A DNA stretch of 64,000 bases from Paragemmobacter amnigenus (GTDB lineage: Bacteria; Pseudomonadota; Alphaproteobacteria; Rhodobacterales; Rhodobacteraceae), in assembly GCF_009908265.2 (NCBI RefSeq), contig NZ_JAAATX020000013.1:91207-155206 (forward strand), written 5' to 3'. Each line of letters starts with the position of its first letter. Position 1 is the stretch's first letter. Position numbers and translations under genes: made by a program. Of this stretch, positions 35,959 to 45,374 are shown one piece after another. Under the pieces are notes generated by a model, which saw only the letters and a program-made list of their open reading frames with translations, searched no databases and had not been told where the DNA came from.

Positions 35959-36961
35959 GGCGCAGCCTCGGGTTCAGGACGGCGTATAGCAGGTCCACGA
36001 TCAGGTTCACCACCGTGAAGATGAGCGCGAACAGCAGCACGATCCCCTGGATCAGCGGCAGGTCGCGGTTGATGACGGCGTCGATGGCCATGTTGCCCAG
36101 ACCCTCATAGGAGAACAGCCGTTCAATGATGACGGTGCCGCCGATCAGGAAGGTGAACTGCACCCCGACCAGCGTCAGCGTCGGCAGGGCGGCGTTCCGC
36201 AATGCCTCGCGCAGGATGACCCGCGTCTCGCCATAGCCCTTGGTGCGGGCAAGGGTGACGTAGTCGAGGTTCATGGTTTCCTTCAGGCTCTGCTTCAGAA
36301 GCTGCCCGATGATAGCGGCCAGCGGGATGGCAAGGGCCAGCGCGGGCATGAACATGTGTGACACGATATCGGCCCAGAGGTCGAAGCGCAGGCGGATAAG
36401 GCTTTCGAACAGGTAGAAGTCCGTGGTGAAGGGCAGCTCCAGCGAGGGCGTCACGCGGCCCGAGATGTGGAAGAGCGGCAGCAGCACCCCGAAGAGCAGG
36501 ATCAGCACCAGCCCCCACAGGAAATCGGGCACCGACAGCGCCATGCCGTTGGCCACGTCGATCGCGCCTTCGGTCCGGCCACCGCGAAAGCGCGTGCCGG
36601 TCAGGGCGGCGGCCCCGCCAAGGATCACCGCCATGACCAGCGCCATGATGGACAGCTCCAGCGTCGCGGGCAGGCGGCCCAGCACGAGGTCCAGCACGGG
36701 CTGGCGGGTGGTGATGGAGGTGCCGAAATCGCCCTGCACCACGCCCGCGACCCAGATGCCGAATTGGGTCACCAGCGGCTGGTCCAGACCGTAGAGCGCC
36801 GAAAGCCGCGCGATATCCTCGTCCGTTGCGCCGGGGGGCAGCATCATGGCGATGGGGTTGCCGGGGACGACCCGGATCACGAAGAAGACGATCACCGCCA
36901 CGCCCGACAGGGTGACGAGCGTCGTGAAAAGCCGGATCGCCAGAAGTCTAAGGATCGCCAT
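35951..36961 (-). CDS. ABC transporter permease (DppB-like)
   Basis: 336-residue permease with an N-terminal helix (LLAIRLFTTLVTLSGVAV), the RVVPGNPIAMMLPPGATDE periplasmic stretch typical of DppB, and an EAA loop with DYVTLARTKGYGETRVILRE. I take ATG 36961 (MAILRLL); a GTG 12 bases earlier is possible. A GC hairpin separates it from the binding-protein gene upstream in the operon. Confidence 0.93.
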   Translation of the reverse strand: MAILRLLAIRLFTTLVTLSGVAVIVFFVIRVVPGNPIAMMLPPGATDEDIARLSALYGLDQPLVTQFGIWVAGVVQGDFGTSITTRQPVLDLVLGRLPATLELSIMALVMAVILGGAAALTGTRFRGGRTEGAIDVANGMALSVPDFLWGLVLILLFGVLLPLFHISGRVTPSLELPFTTDFYLFESLIRLRFDLWADIVSHMFMPALALAIPLAAIIGQLLKQSLKETMNLDYVTLARTKGYGETRVILREALRNAALPTLTLVGVQFTFLIGGTVIIERLFSYEGLGNMAIDAVINRDLPLIQGIVLLFALIFTVVNLIVDLLYAVLNPRLRHA

Positions 36962-37007
36962 GCCTGCCGTCACTGCCCGGGGCGGCCCTCTCTGCGGAAC
37001 CGCCTGT

Positions 37008-37099
37008 CTTCATCTCGGCCCAAATACCCATGCGACGGTTCCGACGGACCGACGCCCGGCATGGGGCGATGGGGGGTCCGGGGGGCGGATGCCCCCCGG
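37008..37099 (-). repeat. Composite extragenic element: GC hairpin plus TATTTGGGCCGAGATGAAG
   Basis: Between the binding-protein and DppB genes. Read on the minus strand it holds an 8-bp hairpin (CCGGGGGG / CCCCCCGG, 37092-37099 with 37078-37085), about 50 bases of spacer, then GTATTTGGGCCGAGATGAAG (37027-37008). The last 20 bases are identical to 46960-46941. In this position it may attenuate transcription so that the binding protein is made in excess. Confidence 0.65.
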
Positions 37100-37109
37100 C
37101 CCTGCGGGA

Positions 37110-38633
37110 TCAGGCCCGCTTCATCAGATGCGGCAGCAGCGACCCCGAGGCATGGGGCGTCACCACCACGCCGGGCGCGTGCAGGATCGGCTGGACATAT
37201 TGCAGAAGCGGGATGACCAGCGCGTTTTCTGCGATGTATTTGTCCACCGCCTTCCAGCCGTCGATGCGCTTGGCCTCGTCCGCCTCGCCCCAGAGGGGGC
37301 CGATCATGCCGATCAGATCCTCGCCATCCCAGACGGAATGGGGCGAGGGGCCGAACATGGCGAAACCGGTCGAGGTCGTGGGATCGCCCACCGAATTGCC
37401 CCAGTTGTAGAAGGCGGCGGGGGCAAGCTGGTCGGCAGCGCGCAGTTCGTAATGCTTGGCGATCTCGTAGACCTCGATCTCGGCCTCGATCCCCACCTTG
37501 CGCCAGAGGCCGACGATGGCCTGCACCATCTCGTAATCCTTGGGCTTGAAGCCCTTGGTCGTCTGGATCTTGAACTTCACCGGATTGTCGGGGCCGAAAC
37601 CGGAGGCCGCCAGCAGTTCGATCGCCTTCGCCTCGTCATAGGGAACGGCGATGGAGGCGTCGTAGGCGTCGTATTCGGGGGTCTGGAGCGTGTCGATCTT
37701 GACGCCATAGCCCGAGAGCAGGCGGTCGATGATGGCCTGCTTGTCGATGGCATGGGCTGCGGCCTTGCGGATATTGGGGTCGGTCATCACCTCGATATCG
37801 TTGAGGAAGATCATCCCGATATCCGAGATGGGGGCGGCAACCCCCGCCAGCGGGCCGCCCTTGAGGCGGTCATATTCCTCGTAAGGCATTTCGAGTGTGA
37901 CGTGGGAGTTGCCCGATTCCACCTCGGCCACACGGGCGGCGGCGTCGGGGACGAACTTGATCGTCACGGTGTCGAAGTCGGGCTTGCCGCCCCAGTAATT
38001 GGCGTTTGCCTTGAGGCGGACGAAGGCGTTGCGCTCGAACTTTTCCACCATGTAGGGGCCGGTGCCGATGGGCGCGGCCTCGAACCCCTCTGCCCCGACC
38101 TTTTCGTAATAGGCCTTGGGCAGGACGTAGCCGGTCAGGAAATACATCCACTTGAAGATCGTGGGGTCGAATTGCGCGACATCGGCGATCACCTTGTTGC
38201 CTTCGACGCGGTGGTTGGTAAGCGTGCCCCAGACGAACTGGATCGGGCTGCCGGTTTCGGGGTTGGCCACGCGGGCGAGGTTCCAGGCCACGTCTTCCGC
38301 CGTGAAGGGCGATCCGTCATGCCAGGTGACGCCGTCGCGGACGGTCATCCAGACCTGCGTCTTGTCCTCGTTCCAGCCCCATTCGGTCAACAGGCCGGGG
38401 GCAGGGGACAGGTCGGGTTGTTGCAGGATGTACTGGTCGAAGACCGATTGGTAGAGGCCCTGGATGGTGGGGTTCACCGCCGAGGGGCCCACGGTCGGGT
38501 CCCATGAGGGCAGGTTGACGTTATAGGCGATCACCAGCTCGTCGATCTGTTGCGCGAAGGACGGCAGGCCGATCGTGCCCGCGGCCATGGTGGCGGCTGA
38601 GAGCTTCAGGAGGCTCCGGCGGTTGATGTTCAT
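37110..38633 (-). CDS. ABC transporter substrate-binding protein, family 5 (DppA/OppA-like)
   Basis: 507-residue periplasmic binding protein. The N-terminus (NINRRSLLKLSAATMAAGT) reads as a Sec or twin-arginine-like leader with one RR pair and a cut near SFAQ. The family 5 signature region is present (DGVTWHDGSPFTAEDVAWNL, then PIGTGPYMVEKFERN). It delivers a substrate to the permeases encoded just downstream. Family 5 proteins bind peptides, opines, glycosides, nickel or aromatic derivatives. The operon partner at 38682 is an FAD oxidoreductase, so a non-peptide substrate is plausible. Confidence 0.92.
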   Translation of the reverse strand: MNINRRSLLKLSAATMAAGTIGLPSFAQQIDELVIAYNVNLPSWDPTVGPSAVNPTIQGLYQSVFDQYILQQPDLSPAPGLLTEWGWNEDKTQVWMTVRDGVTWHDGSPFTAEDVAWNLARVANPETGSPIQFVWGTLTNHRVEGNKVIADVAQFDPTIFKWMYFLTGYVLPKAYYEKVGAEGFEAAPIGTGPYMVEKFERNAFVRLKANANYWGGKPDFDTVTIKFVPDAAARVAEVESGNSHVTLEMPYEEYDRLKGGPLAGVAAPISDIGMIFLNDIEVMTDPNIRKAAAHAIDKQAIIDRLLSGYGVKIDTLQTPEYDAYDASIAVPYDEAKAIELLAASGFGPDNPVKFKIQTTKGFKPKDYEMVQAIVGLWRKVGIEAEIEVYEIAKHYELRAADQLAPAAFYNWGNSVGDPTTSTGFAMFGPSPHSVWDGEDLIGMIGPLWGEADEAKRIDGWKAVDKYIAENALVIPLLQYVQPILHAPGVVVTPHASGSLLPHLMKRA

Positions 38634-38681
38634 GGTCGTTTTCCCTGTTGTGGTTCTTTGTTGGTCTTTGCTGTGTCGTGG

Positions 38682-40250
38682 TCAGCTTCCGGCGAGTTTG
38701 CGCGCCAGAAGGAAGCCCGCCCCCGCCCCGGTGCCCGCGCCCGGCCAGACGGCCGCGCCGGTGAGGTGGAGGTTGGCCAGGGGGGTGGACCCGTCGGCAT
38801 GGCCGCGGACCGGGCGGAAAAGGAAGTTCTGCGCCAGATGGTGGCTGCCGCAGACCTGATCGCCGCCGATCAGGTTGGGGTTGTCGGCCTCAAGCTCCAT
38901 CGGCGTGACGATGCGGGTGCCGAGGATCTTTGCCCGCATGCCCGGGGCGTGGCGTTCGAGGATCGCCAGCGCGCGGTCGGCGAAATGGGGGGCGGCGCTG
39001 GGCCAGTCTGTCGCGGTGATCTCGCCCTTGGCGTCGCCGGTGATCGTGCCGGGGGGCATGCGGACCTGCACCCAGAGGATGTGCTTGCCCTCGGGCGCGC
39101 GGGTCGGGTCGAAGGCGGTGGGCTGGCCCACGACGAGGATGGGTTCATCGGGCAGGTGGCCCGCCTGCGCCTGCGCATAGGTGCGCGCCATCTGGTCGAG
39201 CGAGGGGGCGAGGTGGACATAGGCGAAGCGTTGCAGGTCTGCGCCTGCGCGCCAGTCGGGCAGGGCGTCCATCGCAAGGTGGATCATCATCGTGCCGGGG
39301 GCGTGGCGGAAGCGGTCCAGCCCGCCGTCGAAGGCGGGGGTGGTGTCGCCCGTCAGCCTGCGCAGGCCGCGCGGCGAGGTGCCTGCGATCACGGCGCGCC
39401 GCGCCGTGATGCGGCGGCCGTCGGCCAGTTCGATGCCCGTGGCACGGCTGCCGTCGCGCAGGATGCGGGTGACGGGCGCGCCGGTTTCCACCGTGCCGCC
39501 GCGGGCGGTGATGGCGGCGGTCAGGGCGCGGATGATCGTATCCGCGCCGCCCTTGCCGATGACCATGCCGAAGGCCTGACCCGCCATGCCTTCGAGATAG
39601 GGGAACATCGCGCCGCCCGCGACATCGGGGGCGAAGTCCAGATGCATCCCCCATGCGCCCAACAGCGCGCGGATATGCGGGTGTTCAAAGGTTTCCTCCA
39701 GCCATGCGCGGGGCGAGGAGAGCAGGAAACGGGTGAAGTCCATCGTTCCGGCGGCCCCTTTGGCGCGGAACGTTTTGAACATGAAATATGCAAGCGCACG
39801 CATTTTCATTTCCGACCCGAGCAGGCCGAAGAGATGCGGCGCCTCGTCCCCGAATCGCGCGACGAGCGTTTCCCATGTCGCGGAATCGCGGGGCGAGAGG
39901 GCGCGGAAGGCGGCCAGCGTTTCCGCCATGTCGGTGGAGACGCCCGCCCATGTGCCATCGGGGAAGGAGGACGAGAAGGGGCGGTTGACGGGCACGAATT
40001 CGCAGCCATGTTTCGCCAGTTCCGCGCCATATGCCTTGAAAAACGGGCTTCCGGCAAAGAGCGACAGGTTCATCGCGGCCCAGTCGTGACGGAAGCCGGG
40101 CAGGGTGTATTCGCCGGTCTTGACCGCGCCGCCCGCCACTGCCGCCTGTTCGAAGACCCCCACGCGCCAGCCCTTGGCCGACAGGTGCAGCGCCGCGGCC
40201 AGCGTGTTGTGGCCCGCCCCGATCAGGACTGCGTCGAAGGTGTCGGCCAT
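38682..40250 (-). CDS. FAD-dependent oxidoreductase, phytoene-desaturase-like (copy 1)
   Basis: 522-residue flavoprotein of the CrtI/PYROXD2-like amine-oxidase superfamily. The FAD-binding GxGxxxL motif is at the start (AVLIGAGHNTLAAALHLSAK), and the second FAD motif is at the end (LTGAAVWPGAGTGAGAGFLL). It shares the order of motifs (GRxxG...LPGFRHDW...RPF...PDG) with the gene at 41176, so the two are paralogues. It heads the minus-strand operon with the ABC importer, behind GGGGAGAG. No carotenoid genes are nearby, so a desaturase or oxidase role on a small catabolic substrate is more likely. Confidence 0.85.
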   Translation of the reverse strand: MADTFDAVLIGAGHNTLAAALHLSAKGWRVGVFEQAAVAGGAVKTGEYTLPGFRHDWAAMNLSLFAGSPFFKAYGAELAKHGCEFVPVNRPFSSSFPDGTWAGVSTDMAETLAAFRALSPRDSATWETLVARFGDEAPHLFGLLGSEMKMRALAYFMFKTFRAKGAAGTMDFTRFLLSSPRAWLEETFEHPHIRALLGAWGMHLDFAPDVAGGAMFPYLEGMAGQAFGMVIGKGGADTIIRALTAAITARGGTVETGAPVTRILRDGSRATGIELADGRRITARRAVIAGTSPRGLRRLTGDTTPAFDGGLDRFRHAPGTMMIHLAMDALPDWRAGADLQRFAYVHLAPSLDQMARTYAQAQAGHLPDEPILVVGQPTAFDPTRAPEGKHILWVQVRMPPGTITGDAKGEITATDWPSAAPHFADRALAILERHAPGMRAKILGTRIVTPMELEADNPNLIGGDQVCGSHHLAQNFLFRPVRGHADGSTPLANLHLTGAAVWPGAGTGAGAGFLLARKLAGS

Positions 40251-40380
40251 GCTCTCCCCGCCCGCTTGACGTCGGGGATATTTGCAAACGCATTTAAATC
40301 TGTCTAGCATGATTCCTTGACGACCGGGAAACAACCGGCGCGGGGTATTGCCGGATCGTCCGGCCAACAGGGAGACGACG
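40251..40380. promoter_or_regulatory. Divergent promoter region of the oxidoreductase/ABC and cyclase/IorAB operons
   Basis: The gap holds a strongly AT-rich core at about 40279-40316. Two 8-bp palindromes lie side by side there: TTTGCAAA (40281-40288) and ATTTAAAT (40292-40299). This is a good place for the MarR-type repressor encoded at 42738. The plus-strand gene has AGGGAGAC just upstream of its ATG. Confidence 0.5.
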
Positions 40381-41172
40381 ATGAGTTCTGCAAGCGTGCT
40401 TTCATCCTTGGCGGGGATGCTCGCCTCGGGCGGGATCGAGGTGGTGGATTGTTCGGGGGTGCTGGGGCCGGAGACGCCGCTCTTGAAGCTGCCGCCGGAT
40501 TTCGCCAAGGACACGCCGCCGATCAAGATCCACCGCATCAGCGAGTATGACAAGGATGGCCCGTTCTGGGCGTGGAACTGGCTGGAACTGGGCGAACATT
40601 CGGGCACGCATTTCGATGCGCCGCATCACTGGATCACCGGCAAGGATTATGCCGACGGCTATACCGACACGCTGGATGTGCAGCGGCTGGTCGCGCCGGT
40701 GAACGTGCTGGATTTCAGCGCGGAATGCGCGGCGGACCCGGATTTCCTGCTGACGATCGATCATGTGAAGGCTTGGGAAGCCAAGCATGGCGCGATCAAT
40801 GCGGGGGAATGGGTCGTGCTGCGGTCGGACTGGGACAAGCGCGCGCATGACGAGGCGCTGTTCCTGAACGCGAACGAGACGGGGCCGCACACGCCGGGGC
40901 CGACGGCAGAGGTGATCGAATACCTGCTGTCCAAGGGCATCGTGGGCTGGGGCAGCCAGTGCATCGGGACGGATGCGGGGCAGGCGGGCGGCATGACCCC
41001 GCCCTTCCCGGCGCATAACCTTTTGCACAAGCACAACTGCTTTGGTCTGGCGTCGCTGGCGAACCTCGACAAGCTGCCCGCCAAGGGGGCAATCCTGATC
41101 GCGGCGCCCTTGAAGATCAAGCAGGGGACCGGCTCGCCCATCCGCGTGCTAGCGCTGGTTCCCAAGGGCTGA
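40381..41172 (+). CDS. Cyclase-family metal-dependent hydrolase (kynurenine-formamidase fold)
   Basis: 263 residues of the cyclase / KynB superfamily. The metal-binding motif is intact (HSGTHFDAPHH, about residues 78-88), with later family features TDAGQAGG and FPAHNLLHKHNC. Members hydrolyse N-formylkynurenine, isatin or related ring amides, or close rings. The protein is longer than KynB (about 210 residues), so it is probably not a plain kynurenine formamidase. It is first of the plus-strand operon; the next gene begins 3 bases after its stop. Confidence 0.82.
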   Translation: MSSASVLSSLAGMLASGGIEVVDCSGVLGPETPLLKLPPDFAKDTPPIKIHRISEYDKDGPFWAWNWLELGEHSGTHFDAPHHWITGKDYADGYTDTLDVQRLVAPVNVLDFSAECAADPDFLLTIDHVKAWEAKHGAINAGEWVVLRSDWDKRAHDEALFLNANETGPHTPGPTAEVIEYLLSKGIVGWGSQCIGTDAGQAGGMTPPFPAHNLLHKHNCFGLASLANLDKLPAKGAILIAAPLKIKQGTGSPIRVLALVPKG

Positions 41173-41175
41173 TCG

Positions 41176-42741
41176 ATGGGGCCGGATCACGTCATCATCG
41201 GGTCGGGGATCAACGCGCTGGTCGCGGGGGCCATGCTGGCGCTGAAGGGCGAGCGGGTGCTTCTGCTGGAGCGCGAGCCGGTGGCGGGCGGGTGCCTGCG
41301 GACCGAGGAGATCACCCTGCCCGGGTTCCGGCATGACGTGATGGCGGCGACATGGGTCTTGTTCATGACATCACCGGCGGGGGCCGCGCTTGGCCCCCAC
41401 CTTGCCCGGCACGGGTTCGACTATTGCCACACGCCCCATCCGACCGCCGTGCTGCGGCCGGACGGGTCGGCGCTGGTGCTGACGACCGATCGGGCAAAGA
41501 ATATCGCGGCCTTCAACGCGCGGGCGGCGGGGGATGGCGATGCCCATGCCCGCGATGTGGGGGCCGTGGAGGCGGATGCGCCCTTCCTGTTTGCGCTGCT
41601 GGGCGGTGCCTTGTGGTCGTGGCCCACGGCAAAGCTGCTCTGGGCGCAGGTGCGGAAGCGCGGGTTGCGCGGGCTGGCCGCGTGGTTCGGCCGGGCGCTG
41701 GTTCCGGCGCGGGGGTGGCTGGAGACGACCTATGCCTCGGCCGATGTGCGGGCGCTTTATGCGCCATGGGTGCTGCATTGCGGGCTGACGCCGGAAAGCA
41801 CCTATTCTGGCCAGATGGGCAAGGTCATCGCCTTTGCACTGGAGGCGGCGGGGGCGCCTGTCGTCAAGGGCGGGTCGGGGGCGGGGGTGGCGGCCTTCCG
41901 CGCGCTGATCGAGGAGAAGGGCGGGGAAATCCGCTGTGGCGCGGATGTGGACCGGATCATCGTGAAGGATGGTCGGGTGCGGGGCGTGGTGCTGGTATCG
42001 GGCGAGGAGATCGCCTGCGGGTCGGTGCTGGCCTCGGTCGCGCCGGGGCAGTTGCAGGGGCGGCTGCTCAGGGACGTGAACCTGCCCGAGGATCAGGCGG
42101 CGGCGCGGGCCTTCCGGCACGGGCGGGGGAATTTCCAGCTACATTATGCGCTGGACCGGCATCCGGAATGGCTGACGGACGGCTTGGATGATGTCGCGCT
42201 GATCCATCTGGCGGACGGGATCGACTCCGTGTCCAAGGCTTCGAACGAGGCGGAGCGGGGGATGCTGCCTGCGGTGCCCACGATCTGCGTGGGGCAGCCG
42301 CACCGGCTGGACCCCTCGCGCTGCCCTGACGGCAAGGCGGTGCTGTGGTTGCAGATTCCCGACGCGCCGCGCGTGGTGAAGGGCGATGCGGCGGGCGAGA
42401 TTGCGACCGATGGCACGTGGTCCGAGGCGGTGCGCGAGGCGTTTGCTGACCGGATCGAAGGCATCCTGCGGCGGCATATCAGGGATTTCGATGCCATAAA
42501 GCTGGCGCGGCGGGCCTATAGCCCTGCCGATCTGGAGGCGATGAACGTGAACCTCGTGGGCGGCGATCCCTATGGGGGGCTGTGTTCCATCGACCAGTTC
42601 TTCATCTTCCGCCCCTTTGCCCATTCGACCAATGGCACGGGGCTGGTGCGGGGCTTGCGCCATATCGGCGCGTCCACCCATCCGGGTCCGGGTCTGGGGG
42701 GCGGGTCCGGGTTCCTTGCGGCGAAAGGTTTGGGCGCATGA
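41176..42741 (+). CDS. FAD-dependent oxidoreductase, phytoene-desaturase-like (copy 2)
   Basis: 521-residue paralogue of the protein at 38682-40250. It has FAD-binding VIIGSGINALVAGAMLALKG at the N-terminus and a closing HIGASTHPGPGLGGGSGFLA. The substrate-side halves differ: this copy has a Trp/Leu-rich segment near residue 150 (LLGGALWSWPTAKLLWAQV). It lies 3 bases after the cyclase gene and overlaps the MarR gene by 4 bases, so all are co-expressed. The pair may act on successive or mirror-image steps. Confidence 0.85.
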   Translation: MGPDHVIIGSGINALVAGAMLALKGERVLLLEREPVAGGCLRTEEITLPGFRHDVMAATWVLFMTSPAGAALGPHLARHGFDYCHTPHPTAVLRPDGSALVLTTDRAKNIAAFNARAAGDGDAHARDVGAVEADAPFLFALLGGALWSWPTAKLLWAQVRKRGLRGLAAWFGRALVPARGWLETTYASADVRALYAPWVLHCGLTPESTYSGQMGKVIAFALEAAGAPVVKGGSGAGVAAFRALIEEKGGEIRCGADVDRIIVKDGRVRGVVLVSGEEIACGSVLASVAPGQLQGRLLRDVNLPEDQAAARAFRHGRGNFQLHYALDRHPEWLTDGLDDVALIHLADGIDSVSKASNEAERGMLPAVPTICVGQPHRLDPSRCPDGKAVLWLQIPDAPRVVKGDAAGEIATDGTWSEAVREAFADRIEGILRRHIRDFDAIKLARRAYSPADLEAMNVNLVGGDPYGGLCSIDQFFIFRPFAHSTNGTGLVRGLRHIGASTHPGPGLGGGSGFLAAKGLGA

Positions 42742-43223
42742 CGGACCAATCGCCGCCGAAACCGCAGCCGGACCAGCCCCGACTGGGTGAAATCGGGCTA
42801 ACCAATTACGCGCCTTATCTGATGAACCGGATCATGGGGCGGTATAACGCGTCCCTTCGGGACGAGATGGCGGGGCTGGGCCTGACCACGCCCAAGATGC
42901 GCGCCTTGGCCGTGCTGTCGGTGATCGACGGGCCGCTGATCCGCGAATTGTCGGTCTATTCGGTGGTGGAACAGTCCACCCTGTCGCGCGCGCTGGACCA
43001 GTTGGCGGGCGACGGGCTGATCCGGCGCGAGGCGGATGCGGTGGACAGCCGCGCCACGCGGGTCTTCATCACCGAGGCGGGGCGCGCGCATTTCGAAACG
43101 CTCTGGCCCCGCATGGCCGAGGCGCATGAGCGCATGTTCCGCGGCATCCCGCCGGAGGAACGGCGCGCCTTCGTCGGCACCTTGCAGAAGATGCTGGCCA
43201 ATATCCGCAAGCACGAGATCTGA
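42738..43223 (+). CDS. MarR-family transcriptional regulator
   Basis: 161-residue winged-helix repressor. The recognition region reads IRELSVYSVVEQSTLSRALDQ with the wing DSRATRVFITEAGRAHFE, the normal MarR order. Embedded between the FAD oxidoreductase and IorA genes, it most likely controls this operon and the divergent ABC operon through the AT-rich palindromes at 40281-40299, released by an aromatic or CoA-linked ligand. Confidence 0.9.
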   Translation: MTDQSPPKPQPDQPRLGEIGLTNYAPYLMNRIMGRYNASLRDEMAGLGLTTPKMRALAVLSVIDGPLIRELSVYSVVEQSTLSRALDQLAGDGLIRREADAVDSRATRVFITEAGRAHFETLWPRMAEAHERMFRGIPPEERRAFVGTLQKMLANIRKHEI

Positions 43224-43226
43224 GAC

Positions 43227-45374
43227 ATGGCCGAGCGGTCCTTCAAGGCAGAGGTGGAGCATCTTCGCAAGGGGGAGGGGGAAACCTTCACCGGCGAGGG
43301 GATTCTGGCCATCACCAAGGCCCTGCTGGAGAATGGCGTGGGCTATGTCGGCGGCTATCAGGGCGCGCCGATTTCGCATCTGATGGACGTGCTGGCAGAT
43401 GCCGAGGAGTTGCTGTCCGAGCTGGGCATCCGGTTCGAGGCGAACGCGAACGAGGCGGCGGCGGCGGCGATGCTGGCGGCATCGGTGCATTACCCGATCC
43501 GCGGGGCGGTGACGTTCAAGGGATCGGTCGGGGTGAATGTGGCCTCGGACGCCTTGGCCAATCTGGCGTCATCGGGGGTGAATGGCGGCGCGTTGATCAT
43601 CGTGGGGGAAGATTACGGCGAAGGGTCCAGCATCATGCAGGAGCGGTCGCATGCCTTTGCCATGAAATCGCAGTTCTGGCTGCTGGACCCGCGCCCGAAC
43701 CTGCCCTGCATCACCAAGGCGGTGAAGGACGGGTTCGAACTGTCCGAGGCGTCGAACACGCCCGTCATGCTGATGGTGCGGATACGGTCCTGCCATGTGA
43801 CGGGGTCGTTCCAGACGCGGGACAACCAGCGCCCGAAGCTGTCGGTCAGGGAGGCGCTGTCCAACCCGCAATCCGATTTCGCCCGCGTGGTACTGCCGCC
43901 GATGTCATTCGCGCATGAGCAGGACAAGATAAAGAACCGCTGGCCCAATGCGGAAAAGTTCATCCGCGAGCGCGGGTTGAACGAGGTGTTCGGGCCGAAG
44001 GTGGCGCCTGTCGGGCTGGTCCTGCAAGGCGGCATGTATAACGGCGTCATCCGCGCGCTGCAGCGGCTGGGGCTGGCGGATATCTGGGGCAACACGCAGG
44101 TTCCGCTTTACGTGCTGAACGTGACCTATCCCCTGCTGGCGGGCGAGTTCCTGGAGTTCTGCGAGGGCAAGGATCAGGTGCTGGTGATCGAGGAGGGGCA
44201 ACCCGAATTCATCGAACAGCAGCTGTCGACCTTCCTGTATCGCGCGGGGTCCGGCGTGAAGCTGCGCGGCAAGGGCATTCTGCCGATGGCGGGGGAATAT
44301 ACCGGGCAGGTGATGCTGGACGGGATCACGGCCTTCCTGAAAGAGGCCGCGCCCCAGATGCTGCCCGCCATGGTGCGCGCCCCGAACGAGGACAGGCCGC
44401 AGATCCCCGACCTGACCAAGACGGTGCCGATCCGCCCGCCGGGGTTCTGCACGGGCTGCCCTGAACGGCCCATCTTCGCGGCGATGAAGCTGGTGCAGAA
44501 GGAAACGGGCAAGCTGCAGATCAGCGCGGATATCGGCTGCCACCTCTTCGCCTCGCTGCCGCCCTTCGAGATCGGGGGGGCGACGATGGGCTATGGCCTT
44601 GGGCCGGCGGCCAATGCGGCCTTTGACGGCGGGGGTGAACGGCGGCCCGTGGCGATCATCGGGGATGGCGGGTTCTGGCATAACGGGCTGTCCTCGTCCT
44701 TCACCAACATGGCCTTCAACAAATCGGACGGCGTGGCGGTGATCGTGGACAACTACTATTCCGCCGCGACGGGGGGGCAGGACATCATGTCCTCGCGCGC
44801 CGACAACCCGACGAAGGCGACGAAACATCCGATCACCAAGGCGCTGAAGGGCATCGGGATCGACTGGGTGCGTCAGGTGGACCGCACCTATGACGTGGGC
44901 CGGATGCGCGACGTCCTGCGCGAGGCGCTGACGACCGATGCGCCGGGGCCGAAGGTGATCGTCGCATCAAGCGAGTGCATGTTGAACAGGCAGCGGCGGG
45001 AAAAGCCGCTGACGGCCAAGGCGATCAAGGAGGGGCGGCGGGTCGAGGCGCCGCGTTTCGGCGTAGACGAGGATGTCTGCACGGGCGACCATGCCTGCAT
45101 CCGCCTGTCGGGCTGTCCGTCGCTGTCGCTGAAGAAGCTGGACGATCCCTTGCGCGATGATCCGGTGGCGAGCATCGACCAGTCCTGCGTCGGCTGCGGC
45201 AATTGCGGTGAGGTGGCGGATGCCGCCGTGCTGTGCCCGTCCTTCTACCGCGCCGATGTGGTGCACAACCCGTCGAAATGGGAGGCGCGGATGGCCGCCC
45301 TGCGGTCGCGGATCATCGGCTGGCTGCAGGCCCGCCGTGCCGCGCGGTGGCTGGATTTCGGAGGCGCGGCATGA
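43227..45374 (+). CDS. iorA: Indolepyruvate:ferredoxin-type oxidoreductase, alpha subunit
   Basis: 715-residue thiamine-diphosphate enzyme that decarboxylates an aryl-pyruvate and transfers the acyl group to CoA. The N-terminal pyrimidine-binding domain opens with GEGILAITKALLENGVGYVG. The TPP/Mg site is GDGGFWHNGLSSS followed by VIVDNYYS (near residues 475-510). A C-terminal ferredoxin-like part has CTGDHACIRLSGC and SCVGCGNCG. The start lies 3 bases after the MarR gene. The long C-terminus is that of the aerobic proteobacterial type. Substrates could be indolepyruvate, phenylpyruvate or another 2-oxo acid. Confidence 0.9.
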   Translation: MAERSFKAEVEHLRKGEGETFTGEGILAITKALLENGVGYVGGYQGAPISHLMDVLADAEELLSELGIRFEANANEAAAAAMLAASVHYPIRGAVTFKGSVGVNVASDALANLASSGVNGGALIIVGEDYGEGSSIMQERSHAFAMKSQFWLLDPRPNLPCITKAVKDGFELSEASNTPVMLMVRIRSCHVTGSFQTRDNQRPKLSVREALSNPQSDFARVVLPPMSFAHEQDKIKNRWPNAEKFIRERGLNEVFGPKVAPVGLVLQGGMYNGVIRALQRLGLADIWGNTQVPLYVLNVTYPLLAGEFLEFCEGKDQVLVIEEGQPEFIEQQLSTFLYRAGSGVKLRGKGILPMAGEYTGQVMLDGITAFLKEAAPQMLPAMVRAPNEDRPQIPDLTKTVPIRPPGFCTGCPERPIFAAMKLVQKETGKLQISADIGCHLFASLPPFEIGGATMGYGLGPAANAAFDGGGERRPVAIIGDGGFWHNGLSSSFTNMAFNKSDGVAVIVDNYYSAATGGQDIMSSRADNPTKATKHPITKALKGIGIDWVRQVDRTYDVGRMRDVLREALTTDAPGPKVIVASSECMLNRQRREKPLTAKAIKEGRRVEAPRFGVDEDVCTGDHACIRLSGCPSLSLKKLDDPLRDDPVASIDQSCVGCGNCGEVADAAVLCPSFYRADVVHNPSKWEARMAALRSRIIGWLQARRAARWLDFGGAA

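Noticed and set aside
38682..42741. Carotenoid biosynthesis locus
   Set aside because: The two CrtI-like proteins lack any crtB, crtE or crtY neighbour and sit with import and acyl-CoA-forming genes.
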